DNA from: RXIX01 sp003989075
GTDB lineage: Bacteria > Pseudomonadota > Gammaproteobacteria > Competibacterales > Competibacteraceae
Length of the DNA: 49,492 nt
Direction of reading: 5' to 3'
Assembly (NCBI GenBank): GCA_029780415.1
Contig: JAKOYN010000002.1
Span: forward strand, 1 to 49,492
Shown here: one piece after another, positions 8,593-16,751 of the stretch
Layout: each line of letters starts with the position of its first letter
How positions within the stretch are numbered: position 1 is the first letter of the stretch
Notes under the pieces: model-generated
Database searches by the model: none
Seen by the model: the letters and a program-made list of their open reading frames with translations, nothing else
Told to the model about the DNA's origin: nothing
Translations under genes and position numbers: made by a program

Positions 8593-11500
8593 ATGAAGAA
8601 ACTCCGCAAAACCCAAGCTGTGCTCAAGCTGCCCACCCTTACGCTTGAAGGCGGTCTGTTTCTGCCGGATCAACTGGAAAAAGCCGCACTCGGCAGCGCG
8701 CAATGGCAAACCGAAGCCGACTACGGCACGCCCAGGGGACTGAAGCTCAAGGACGACTACAGCCGCGCCTTCCAGATCGCCTGCGCGCAGTGGAAGCACT
8801 TTGCTGCCCAACTCGAACGCGCCGATGTCGATGCCGCTGCGCTCACAAACAGATTCGTGCAGGAACTGCTGCGCGATGTATTCGGCTACACCCATTTGCA
8901 AACCTGTTCCGGCATCACGCTCGGCGAACGTCACTATCCGGTCAGCCTGCTGGCCGGTAGCGTGCCGGTGGTGGTGGCTCCCCACAGGCTGGCTGTGCAT
9001 GAACCCGATCCGTGCTTTGCCATAGCAGGATCAGGCGCGCGCAAAAAGTCCGCGTTCATGCTGATGCAGGAATTGCTCAACGCCAGCCCCGATCACCTGT
9101 GGGGCATGGCCTGCAATGGCAAAACCCTGCGCCTGGTGCGCGATGCTGCCACGCTGACCCGCCCGAGCTTTCTGGAAATTGACCTGGCCGATCTACTGGG
9201 TGGTCAGCGTTATGCCGAGTTCGCCAACGTCTGGCGCGTGCTGCACGCCAGCCGTTCGGTTGCGAGTTCTGCTGGTAAACCCACGGAATGCATCTGGGAG
9301 AAATGGCGCGCAGCGGGCCAGGAGGAAGGCACTCGGGTACGGGATGGCCTGCGCCTGGGCGTGACCGATGCCTTGCTGATTCTGGGTGAGGGCTTTATTC
9401 AGCACCCGGCCAACGATGCTTTGCGCAGCGCGTTGCACACTGGCGAACTGAGCAAGGACGCCTATTTTCAGCAGTTGCTACGGCTCATCTATCGCCTGAT
9501 CTTTGTGTTCAGCGTTGAAGAACGCGGTCTGCTGCATCCCAAAGACGACAGCAAGGCCGCCCAAGCCGCGCGCCGCGCTTATACCGAAGGCTACGCCCTG
9601 GCCCGCCTGCGCGAGCTGTGCCTGAAACGCCGCGCCCGCAACCGTTTTGATGACCACTGGCAAGCGCTGCGTATCGTTTTCAAAGGCTTGAGCGAGGGTG
9701 AACCGCGCCTGGCCTTGCCCGCGCTGGGTGGTTTGTTTGCTACCAGCCAATGCCCGGCGCTGGATGCTGCAAGTCTCGATAACGCACACCTGCTGGCCGC
9801 CATGCAAAACCTGCGCTGGGCCAGCCACAAGGGCATATTGGCTCCTGTGGACTATCGCAATATGGGCCCGGAAGAGCTGGGCAGTGTGTACGAAAGCCTG
9901 CTGGAGTTGGTGCCGGAAATTGATCTCCCTGCCCGCAAGTTTGGCTTTGTCGGATTGACCAGTGAGGGCAGCACCGCCGGCAACGCCCGCAAACTGAGCG
10001 GCAGTTACTACACGCCCGATGCGCTGGTGCAGGAACTGATCAAGTCTGCGCTTGACCCTGTTATCGAGCAACGCATCGCCGCGCAGCCTGAATCCCCGGT
10101 TGATGCACTGCTGGCTATCCGTGTGATCGACCCCGCGTGCGGCAGCGGTCACTTCCTGTTGGCCGCCGCGCGCCGTCTTGCTGAAAGGCTTGCGCAACTG
10201 CGTGCAATCGATGGCGAGCAGACCGAACAGGATTTCCGTCATGCCCTGCGTGAAGTGGTGAGCCGCTGCATTTTTGGCGTGGACCGCAACCCCATGGCTA
10301 TCGAGCTGGCCCGTACCGCACTGTGGCTGGAGGGTTTTGCAGAAGACCGGCCGCTGGGTTTCCTCGATCACCACTTGCAAGTGGGCGATGCGCTATTGGG
10401 GCTGACTGACCTTAAGGCGCTGGAATTGGGCATTGCCAAAGATGCTTTTAAAGCGCTTTCCGGTGATGACAAGGAGGTTTGCAAGCGCCTTGTCAAGGCC
10501 AACGCTGCCGCGCTGAAAGATCTGGAGAAAAAGCGCAAAGCCCGCGCTTTCGGTCAACTGGATGTGGTCAGCAGTCAGGACAGTGGACTGAAGCCTTTGC
10601 AGGCATTGGAAGCCTTGCCAGAAAACAGCACTCAGGAGATCGCCGCTAAGGAAGCTGCCTATCGCGCGTTTCTGGAACAGGCCAAAACCAGCCGCCTGGC
10701 GCATGCGGCTGATCTGCTGGTGGGTGCCTATCTGCTGCCTAAAAAACTCCCCTCGCCCTTGGGGAGAGGGGCTGGGGGTGAGGGCGGTATCCCCACCAGC
10801 GGCACGCTCTACCTCACCTTGTTGGGTGATTCCTTGCCCACCGAACAACAAGGGGCATTGGCTGCCGCGCAAACGGCCTGTGCTGATGCACACGTGCTGC
10901 ACTGGCCTCTGGCCTTCCCCCAAGTGTTCGCCAGCGGCGGTTTTGATTGCGTGCTGGGGAACCCGCCGTGGGAGCGGATCAAGCTGCAAGAAGAAGAGTT
11001 CTTCGCCACGCGTCACCGCGATGTGGCAGAGGCCAAGAACAAAGCCGAACGCAGTCAACGTATTCAGTGGCTGGCTGAAGGCATGCTGGCCAAGCATCTG
11101 TTTCCACAGTTGGAACATGCACCGCACGAATGCGAAGCCGAACAGCGGCTCTATGCAGAATTCATCAACACCCGCCGCACGGCGGAGGCAGCCAGCGTAT
11201 TTGCCCATGTTAACGGGCCAGATGGCGGGCGTTACCCGCTAACTGGTGTGGGTGATGTGAACACCTATGCGCTGTTTGCTGAAACCATTAGCCAGATTAC
11301 CCAAACCAGCGGTCGTGCGGGATTTATTGTGCCCACCGGTATCGCCACCGACGACAGCACCAAAGCCTTTTTTGGCGAGATCACCCAAAAAGGTCGACTT
11401 ATCAGCTTGTTCGACATCGAAAACCGTGAAGCGGTATTCCCGTCGGTGCATCGCAGTTACAAGTTCTGCCTGCTCACCCTTGGCCAAGCTCAGGCTGCCG

Positions 11501-12600
11501 AATTTGTCTGCTTTGCCAGCCAAGTCAGCCAACTGGCTGACTCGCGCCGCCGTTTCACCTTAACGCCAGACGAATTCCGCCTGATCAATCCCAACACGCT
11601 CACCTGCCCTGTGTTCCGCAGCGCACGCGATGCCGAACTGACCAAAAAACTGTACCGCGCCGCGCCAGTATTGATTGAAGAAGGCAACCCCGCTGGCAAC
11701 CCTTGGGGCATCTCATTTATGGCCATGATGCACATGTCGGCCGACAGCCACTTGTTCCTCGATCAGCCGACAGACGATAGCTTGCCGCTCTATGAAGCCA
11801 AGCTAATCCATCAGTTCGACCACCGCTGGGCCACTTACACCGTCGAGGGCGATAGCCGAGATGTAACCGAGCAGGAAAAAGCCAACCCTGATTACACCGT
11901 GACTCCGCGTTACTGGATGAACAAGGCAGAGGTCGACGAGGCGCTCGTCAAGCGTGACCGCGATGGTAATGTGATTTGGAGATGGGACCGCAAGTGGTTA
12001 ATGGGTTGGCGGAATATTGCTCGAAGCACAGACGAGCGTAGCTTCATCGGGGCTGTGTTCCCACGTTTAGGCGTTGGCCACTCGATGCCACTATGGTTCA
12101 TTCCAAAACAGCCTGAGTTTGCCGCAACCTATTTAGCAAATATGACAGCGCTAGTTTTTGACTATGTGGTTCGGCAAAAACTGGGAGGAACAAACATGAC
12201 TTACGGCTACTACATGCAATTCCCGGTCATTTCGCCAGAGCGATACACCGACACCAACTTAGCTTTCATCGTGCCGCGCGTGCTGGAACTCACTTACACC
12301 GCCCACGACCTCAAGGCTTGGGCTCAAGACTTGGGCTTTGACGGCGAACCCTTCGCCTTCAACCCCACCCGCCGAGCCCAACTGCGCGCCGAGCTCGACG
12401 CCTACTACGCCAAACTCTATAGCCTGACCCGCGACGAACTGCGCTACATCCTCGACCCTGCCGACATCATGGGCGCGGATTACCCCTCAGAAACCTTCCG
12501 CGTGCTCAAAAAGAACGAAGAACGCGAACTCGGCGAATACCGCACTCAACGGCTCGTACTGGCAGCGTGGGATCGATTGGAAACGGGAGGATTGAACTGA
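8593..12600 (+). CDS. N6-adenine DNA methyltransferase (DrmMI/PglX/Eco57I-like)
   Basis: A 1335-residue protein with an SAM-binding motif DPACGSGHF near residue 513 and the catalytic motif NPPW near residue 789, in the order expected for gamma-type amino-methyltransferases. SGSYYTPDALV just upstream is typical of large type II/BREX/DISARM enzymes. The N-terminal ~450 residues could hold a helical or nuclease-derived region, but I see no clear PD-(D/E)XK signature. The C-terminal third is likely target recognition. An AGGGA ribosome site lies 8 bases before the ATG. Residues ~718-731 (SPLGRGAGGEGG) are encoded by a common GC-rich dispersed repeat inserted in frame between the two catalytic motifs. 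Expected role: marking self DNA for the helicase effector, possibly also modulating it. Confidence 0.87.
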   Translation: MKKLRKTQAVLKLPTLTLEGGLFLPDQLEKAALGSAQWQTEADYGTPRGLKLKDDYSRAFQIACAQWKHFAAQLERADVDAAALTNRFVQELLRDVFGYTHLQTCSGITLGERHYPVSLLAGSVPVVVAPHRLAVHEPDPCFAIAGSGARKKSAFMLMQELLNASPDHLWGMACNGKTLRLVRDAATLTRPSFLEIDLADLLGGQRYAEFANVWRVLHASRSVASSAGKPTECIWEKWRAAGQEEGTRVRDGLRLGVTDALLILGEGFIQHPANDALRSALHTGELSKDAYFQQLLRLIYRLIFVFSVEERGLLHPKDDSKAAQAARRAYTEGYALARLRELCLKRRARNRFDDHWQALRIVFKGLSEGEPRLALPALGGLFATSQCPALDAASLDNAHLLAAMQNLRWASHKGILAPVDYRNMGPEELGSVYESLLELVPEIDLPARKFGFVGLTSEGSTAGNARKLSGSYYTPDALVQELIKSALDPVIEQRIAAQPESPVDALLAIRVIDPACGSGHFLLAAARRLAERLAQLRAIDGEQTEQDFRHALREVVSRCIFGVDRNPMAIELARTALWLEGFAEDRPLGFLDHHLQVGDALLGLTDLKALELGIAKDAFKALSGDDKEVCKRLVKANAAALKDLEKKRKARAFGQLDVVSSQDSGLKPLQALEALPENSTQEIAAKEAAYRAFLEQAKTSRLAHAADLLVGAYLLPKKLPSPLGRGAGGEGGIPTSGTLYLTLLGDSLPTEQQGALAAAQTACADAHVLHWPLAFPQVFASGGFDCVLGNPPWERIKLQEEEFFATRHRDVAEAKNKAERSQRIQWLAEGMLAKHLFPQLEHAPHECEAEQRLYAEFINTRRTAEAASVFAHVNGPDGGRYPLTGVGDVNTYALFAETISQITQTSGRAGFIVPTGIATDDSTKAFFGEITQKGRLISLFDIENREAVFPSVHRSYKFCLLTLGQAQAAEFVCFASQVSQLADSRRRFTLTPDEFRLINPNTLTCPVFRSARDAELTKKLYRAAPVLIEEGNPAGNPWGISFMAMMHMSADSHLFLDQPTDDSLPLYEAKLIHQFDHRWATYTVEGDSRDVTEQEKANPDYTVTPRYWMNKAEVDEALVKRDRDGNVIWRWDRKWLMGWRNIARSTDERSFIGAVFPRLGVGHSMPLWFIPKQPEFAATYLANMTALVFDYVVRQKLGGTNMTYGYYMQFPVISPERYTDTNLAFIVPRVLELTYTAHDLKAWAQDLGFDGEPFAFNPTRRAQLRAELDAYYAKLYSLTRDELRYILDPADIMGADYPSETFRVLKKNEERELGEYRTQRLVLAAWDRLETGGLN
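10747..10784 (+). repeat. In-frame dispersed GC-rich repeat within methyltransferase gene
   Basis: The sequence CTCCCCTCGCCCTTGGGGAG begins an imperfect palindrome that continues AGGGGCTGGGGGTGAGGG. This is the familiar intergenic repeat type (CCCTCACCCCCAGCCCCTCTCCC on the other strand, approximately) of many proteobacteria. Here it is read through in frame. Confidence 0.6.
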
Positions 12601-13991
12601 TGAGATTTCATTTTGAAAAACTGGGCTTGCTTGATCAAGCCGATATTGAGCTGGCTGACTTAACCCTAATTTGCGGCGAAAACAATACCGGAAAAACCTA
12701 CGCGACTTATGCAGTGTATGGTTTTCTGCGTAGCTGGAGGCAAATCCTGCGTTTTCTGCTGGAGGATGAAATAGACCAAGTGCTCAAGGATGCCAGCCAG
12801 TACCGCATTGATTTGGCCGCGATGTTTAACGGCAAGATCGATAGTTATCTTGAACGGATGGGCAAAGCCTATGTGGGTGGTCTGCCACGCGCATTTGCGA
12901 CTGAGAGCAATGTCTTTGAAAAAACGATCTGTGTACCGAGTACCTGTCAGACGACTGACTATGTAACACAAGCCTATCAGCGCACCGTCCAAGCTGGCCC
13001 GAGCGGCAAAGTTCTAGCCACGCTCAAAAAGGAATCCGGCAGCCCACTGTTGGATGTGCTGGTTGCCGATGCCGAAATGTTGCAGCGCCCGTTTGGTGGA
13101 CTGACTGATTTTATTGCCGATGCGATTGCAGACATTGTGTTTGCACCGCATTTGCCACGCGTACATATCGCCAGTGCCGAACGCACAGGGGCGGCCATTT
13201 TCCGCAAAGAGCTGGATATGGCGCGTACCCGCATGCTTAAAACGCTGAACGAGATTGACTCAAAAGAGCTTAAACGCAATCCGCTCAAGATATTGCAGGG
13301 CATTGAGACCGATTACGCCTGGCCGGTAGAAGACAATGTAGACTTCGTGCGCCAACTGGAAGATATCGATAAGCGCACCGGCGAGTTGGCCAAAGCCCAT
13401 CCCGAGCTGTTGGCGGCATTCGATGCCATCATTGGCGGTAGTTACAAAGTGGTAAAACAACAACTGGTGTTTCAAGCCAAGGGTGCCGGCAAACAACGCT
13501 TCACCATGAACGAAGCCTCCAGTTGCATCCGTGCCTTACTGGATGTCGGTTTTTATCTGCGCTGCCGAGCTAGGGCAGGTGATGTGTTCATCATCGACGA
13601 ACCAGAATTGAATTTGCACCCTAAAAATCAACGTGCTTTTGCGCGCTTAGTGGCGCGGATGGTGAATGCAGGTATTAAGGTGTTTATCACGACCCACAGC
13701 GACTATCTGGTTAAGGAGATCAATACGCTGATTATGCTGCATCAGCGCACCCCACACACCAAGACCGTGCAGCAGCAATATGGTTACGATGAGGCTGAAT
13801 TGATCAATCCGCAGCGCATCTGCATGTACATAACGGGCTTGCAAAAGGCAGTGTCTGGGCGCGGCAAGGCACGGACGCTTATTCCGGCGACGATTTACCC
13901 CGACCGAGGCATTGAAGTGAGTACCTTCGATGAAACCATCGAAACCATGAACGCAATTCAGAGCGAAATCCTCTACGGGGGTGAGTTCTGA
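12600..13991 (+). CDS. AAA/ABC-type ATPase (OLD/RecF-like)
   Basis: A 463-residue ATPase starting at the ATG that overlaps the methyltransferase stop (ATGA); an upstream in-frame extension to 12567 is less likely. Walker A GENNTGKT is at residues 26-33, Walker B IIDEPE at 331-336 and the H-loop TTHSDYL has H366. The domain is split by a ~290-residue insert, as in OLD-family and SMC-like ATPases. No TOPRIM domain is fused at the C-terminus. The next gene, which overlaps its stop, encodes a small putative nuclease, so the pair resembles ATPase-nuclease modules such as those of Septu or Gabija-like systems in general design. Specific function unknown. Confidence 0.82.
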   Translation: MRFHFEKLGLLDQADIELADLTLICGENNTGKTYATYAVYGFLRSWRQILRFLLEDEIDQVLKDASQYRIDLAAMFNGKIDSYLERMGKAYVGGLPRAFATESNVFEKTICVPSTCQTTDYVTQAYQRTVQAGPSGKVLATLKKESGSPLLDVLVADAEMLQRPFGGLTDFIADAIADIVFAPHLPRVHIASAERTGAAIFRKELDMARTRMLKTLNEIDSKELKRNPLKILQGIETDYAWPVEDNVDFVRQLEDIDKRTGELAKAHPELLAAFDAIIGGSYKVVKQQLVFQAKGAGKQRFTMNEASSCIRALLDVGFYLRCRARAGDVFIIDEPELNLHPKNQRAFARLVARMVNAGIKVFITTHSDYLVKEINTLIMLHQRTPHTKTVQQQYGYDEAELINPQRICMYITGLQKAVSGRGKARTLIPATIYPDRGIEVSTFDETIETMNAIQSEILYGGEF

Positions 13992-14563
13992 TGGCGCTAA
14001 CAGCACCGCTTCAGCAATTACATGATTCCTTATCCTGCTGCACTTACAACGGTACCCAACACACCCATGTATTGATCAAGGAAACCGATCCGACAGCAAA
14101 ACTTAACAGCGTGACGCTCTCCGCGCCAGCAGGTGACTGGTTCAGCTTTAATCCAGATAAAGGTCGGGGCAAGACTGCGCAGATGTCACCCTTGCTGGCG
14201 ACGGGAGCAGCACACGATCACCACCGAGCCTGTGATTGCGTGGTGCTGATCTATCGAGGCGGGCAATTAGTTGCGCTGTATGTGGATTTGAAGTCAGGCA
14301 ATCCGGTGGGCTATTCAGGACAATTCAAAAGCACGCGCCAGTTTGTGCGTTATGCCTTGGGACTTCTGGATGAATTTCATGGCACCAAGCTCACGCTGGC
14401 CGAAGAACGTTTCGTGGTGCTCTACAGCGGCAAGACTGCACTACTGAACAAAACCACGACCGTGCCAAAACTCGAAAAGCTCGGAAAAACCCAGCCAGAC
14501 AAACCCCATAAGCGCGAAGTGAGCAATCCAGCCTGGCTTTATTTGAAGGAACTACTGACGTGA
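13991..14563 (+). CDS. Hypothetical protein, possible PD-(D/E)XK nuclease partner of ATPase
   Basis: A 190-residue protein whose ATG overlaps the ATPase stop codon. The central segment reads CDCVVLIYRGG then VALYVDLKSG (about residues 78-100). An acidic residue at the end of one predicted strand, followed by D-L-K at the end of the next, fits the D...(D/E)xK pattern of restriction-like nucleases. A helix (QFKSTRQFVRYALGLL) follows, also as in that fold. The C-terminus is basic. There is no signal peptide or membrane segment. The nuclease reading is my inference from a short motif; the protein could instead be a non-catalytic sensor or adaptor of the ATPase. Confidence 0.65.
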   Translation: MALTAPLQQLHDSLSCCTYNGTQHTHVLIKETDPTAKLNSVTLSAPAGDWFSFNPDKGRGKTAQMSPLLATGAAHDHHRACDCVVLIYRGGQLVALYVDLKSGNPVGYSGQFKSTRQFVRYALGLLDEFHGTKLTLAEERFVVLYSGKTALLNKTTTVPKLEKLGKTQPDKPHKREVSNPAWLYLKELLT

Positions 14564-15333
14564 ATTCATCCGTGGATACCACAGCCTCCACAGTAACCGA
14601 CTTCTTCCGCTTCCCTCACACACCGCACCTCGCCTGGCTGGGCGAAGGATCACCGCGCGATGACAAAGTGCTGCTGCCCAATGAGGTAGCGGCGCTGCTG
14701 GCGGATGATGTGGTGGTAGAGGAAAAACTCGATGGTGCAAATATTGGCCTGTCTCTCGCCCCAGATGACAGTCTGCGCGCGCAGAACCGGGGGCAGTATC
14801 TCGCGCAGCCTCACACAGGACAGTTCGCCCGCTTGCCCGCTTGGTTAGCGCAACATGAAAAAGCCTTGCTTGCCGTACTCGAATCCAAGCTGATTTTGTT
14901 TGGTGAATGGTGTGCTGCGCGCCATTCGCTGGATTACACAGCACTGCCGGATTGGTTTCTGTTGTTTGATGTGTACGACCGCAGTGCGGATCGGTTCTGG
15001 AGTAGCGCGCGCCGCAATGCACTGGCAACTGAAGCAGGTTTGTTGACCGTCCCGCAAGTGCTGCATGGCAAGGCCACGGTTTCCACACTGAAAAAACTTG
15101 TCGCCGACACCGCGAGCCGTTATCGCACCGGTGCGCTGGAAGGGCTAGTCATTCGCCATGAATCACCCGAGTGGTGTCAATCTCGCGCCAAACTGGTTCG
15201 CCCCGACTTCACTCAATCCATTGAAACCCACTGGCGGAAAAGGGCGATAGAGTGGAACCAATTGAATTGGAAACAGGGGAATTGCGCTGATGCCAAACAA
15301 TACGCCAATGCTCTACAACGTGTATTGCGATGA
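14560..15333 (+). CDS. RNA ligase (nucleotidyltransferase family, Rnl-like)
   Basis: A 257-residue protein with the ordered motifs of ATP-dependent polynucleotide ligases: motif I KLDGAN (K56 as the adenylated lysine), motif III FGEW (114-117), IIIa WFLLFDVYD (132-140), motif IV EGLVIR (194-199) and motif V AKLVRPDF (210-217). No OB or DNA-binding domain follows, which favours an RNA-repair ligase over a DNA ligase. The GTG start overlaps the preceding stop (GTGA). Known members seal nicked RNA, often tRNA cut by anticodon nucleases. Its presence in a helicase-methyltransferase operon suggests repair of self RNA after an RNase is triggered. The last ~30 codons differ from the duplicated copy at 16605, so the native C-terminus may have been altered. 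Confidence 0.85.
   Translation: MNSSVDTTASTVTDFFRFPHTPHLAWLGEGSPRDDKVLLPNEVAALLADDVVVEEKLDGANIGLSLAPDDSLRAQNRGQYLAQPHTGQFARLPAWLAQHEKALLAVLESKLILFGEWCAARHSLDYTALPDWFLLFDVYDRSADRFWSSARRNALATEAGLLTVPQVLHGKATVSTLKKLVADTASRYRTGALEGLVIRHESPEWCQSRAKLVRPDFTQSIETHWRKRAIEWNQLNWKQGNCADAKQYANALQRVLR
15148..15257 (+). repeat. Direct repeat copy 1 (RNA ligase 3' end)
   Basis: About 110 bp that recur at 16605-16714 in the same orientation with 6 mismatches by my count (about 95% identity). The unit covers motifs IV-V of the ligase and downstream codons. The two copies bracket the DUF3800 gene and the 162-residue gene. Confidence 0.9.
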
Positions 15334-16012
15334 ATCTTGCCACCTGGAAAACGATGGTCAGCCGATCATGGCGCTGGGCGCGATCTGGTGCCCGAAGGAC
15401 GATGCCCGCCGTCTGGGGGCAGAACTACGCGATATCAAAGCCCGGCATCGAGCGCGGGGGGAGTTGAAATGGTCAAAAACGTCCGAATCCCGGTTACCGT
15501 TTTACTTGGAAATCATCGATTGGTTCCTGGCTGAATCACCGCTGCATTTCCGGGGTTTGGTGGTATTGAACAAGCAGGCGTTAAACCATGCGACATTCAA
15601 CCAAGGCGATCATGATCTTTTTTATTACAAGATGCAGTTTTCCCTACTGAACAAAATTCTGTCGCCCGACAGCCAGTATGCGATTTATCTGGATATCAAA
15701 GACACGCGCAGCCGCCTGAAACTCAAACAATTGCGCGAGGTTTTGTGCAATAACGTGTATGACTTCACCAGCGACATGATTGGGCACATCCAGAATATCC
15801 ATTCTCACGAAGCAGAGTTGATGCAGGTGGCGGATTACTTGACGGGAGCGCTGGCCTACCGTCACCGCAATTTGCAGGGCAACCCGGCTAAAGTGGCGGT
15901 GCTTGAGCATCTGGAGCGTAAATGGGGGCGCAGTTTGTCGCTGTCCACACCATTGCGGGAGCAGAAACTCAATATTTTCTTGTTTAGACTAAGGCAGGTG
16001 CAGCCATCATGA
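15290..16012 (+). CDS. DUF3800 domain protein (RNase H-like fold)
   Basis: A 240-residue protein with the DUF3800 hallmark YCDES (residues 12-16), DLFYYKMQ in the middle and QVADYLTGAL near the end, in the family's usual order. The fold is considered RNase H-like, and the acidic residues of these motifs would form the active site. DUF3800 proteins occur with phages and defence loci, but the biochemical role is poorly defined. The ATG at 15290 follows an AGGGG ribosome site and overlaps the ligase gene by 44 bases. A second in-frame ATG at 15308 is possible. The gene lies between two direct repeats, so it may be a captured module. Confidence 0.82.
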   Translation: MPNNTPMLYNVYCDESCHLENDGQPIMALGAIWCPKDDARRLGAELRDIKARHRARGELKWSKTSESRLPFYLEIIDWFLAESPLHFRGLVVLNKQALNHATFNQGDHDLFYYKMQFSLLNKILSPDSQYAIYLDIKDTRSRLKLKQLREVLCNNVYDFTSDMIGHIQNIHSHEAELMQVADYLTGALAYRHRNLQGNPAKVAVLEHLERKWGRSLSLSTPLREQKLNIFLFRLRQVQPS

Positions 16013-16497
16013 CCGTGATGATTCCGCCTGCATGGTTGCCTGCCATGTTCCCGATGTCACCGTGGAGCGAGCAGGTGATGGAAGCCTTGTACACGATTTT
16101 TCATCGCGACTTTGTGAGCCAGCCTGCGCGCTACGCCGGACATCAGGTCTGGTTTTTCCCCGAAAAGGAACGGGGTAAAGAGTTGATTTTCTGGCATCTG
16201 GTTGAGCGAGAAGACCCTCCACGCTCTGGCAACCGCCTGCCAGATTTCCGGCGCTCAGAGCGCTTGCCATGGGCGCGCCCCATGCTGGACAACTGTATGC
16301 AGCCCGAGATCAAGGCATGGGATTACGAAGAGGGCGATGGTGATGTGCACACCTACGTGTGGCTGGAGCATTTCGATTACGTGATCGTGATGAAACGCTA
16401 CCGCGATGGACGTCGCCGCCTGATCACAGCGTATTGGGTGGACTACGAGAGCAAGCGCAGGGCGTTGCTCAAGAAGTACAGCAAGCGGTTGCCATGA
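16009..16497 (+). CDS. Small basic protein, possible BECR/RelE-like RNase or sensor
   Basis: A 162-residue hypothetical protein whose ATG overlaps the DUF3800 stop (ATGA). The second half has the strand pattern DVHTYVWLEHFDYVIVMKR, then RRRLITAYWVDYESK and a basic tail. This resembles small phage-associated proteins of the barnase-EndoU-colicin-RelE (BECR) type, in which a strand is followed by L-I-T-A-Y and a tyrosine. That comparison is by eye and not secure. The coupling to DUF3800 and the position inside the direct repeats suggest that the two genes travel together. Confidence 0.62.
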   Translation: MTVMIPPAWLPAMFPMSPWSEQVMEALYTIFHRDFVSQPARYAGHQVWFFPEKERGKELIFWHLVEREDPPRSGNRLPDFRRSERLPWARPMLDNCMQPEIKAWDYEEGDGDVHTYVWLEHFDYVIVMKRYRDGRRRLITAYWVDYESKRRALLKKYSKRLP

Positions 16498-16511
16498 GCC
16501 AGAAACAGAAA

Positions 16512-16534
16512 GGCCAGCGCACATGGCGCTGGCC
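16512..16534 (+). other. Hairpin after small basic protein gene
   Basis: A perfect 9-bp stem (GGCCAGCGC with GCGCTGGCC) and a 5-base loop lie 15 bases past the stop codon. No T-run follows, so it is not a clear intrinsic terminator. It may protect the 3' end or attenuate the downstream HNH gene. Confidence 0.5.
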
Positions 16535-16604
16535 CAACTCCTTCAGCCTTGGGCTGATGAGTAAGGAAATCATAGGGGTATCGCGTTGAAAAATCAAGGT
16601 GGTG

Positions 16605-16751
16605 GTCATTCGCCAGGAATCCCCCGAGTGGTGTCAATCTCGCGCCAAACTGGTTCGTCCCGACTTCACTCAAGCTATTGAAACCCACTGGCGGAAAAAG
16701 GCGATAGAGTGGAATCGCATGGATCATTCAACAACAGAGGCCCCACATTGA
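16605..16751 (+). pseudogene. RNA ligase 3' fragment (duplicate)
   Basis: The first 110 bp repeat 15148-15257 at about 95% identity. The reading frame from VIRQESPEW through KLVRPDFTQ is open and ends at a TGA at 16749-16751. The catalytic motif I half is missing, so this cannot be a working ligase. It is the scar of a duplication or recombination that left ligase tails on both sides of two genes. The HNH gene TTG start overlaps its stop. Confidence 0.88.
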
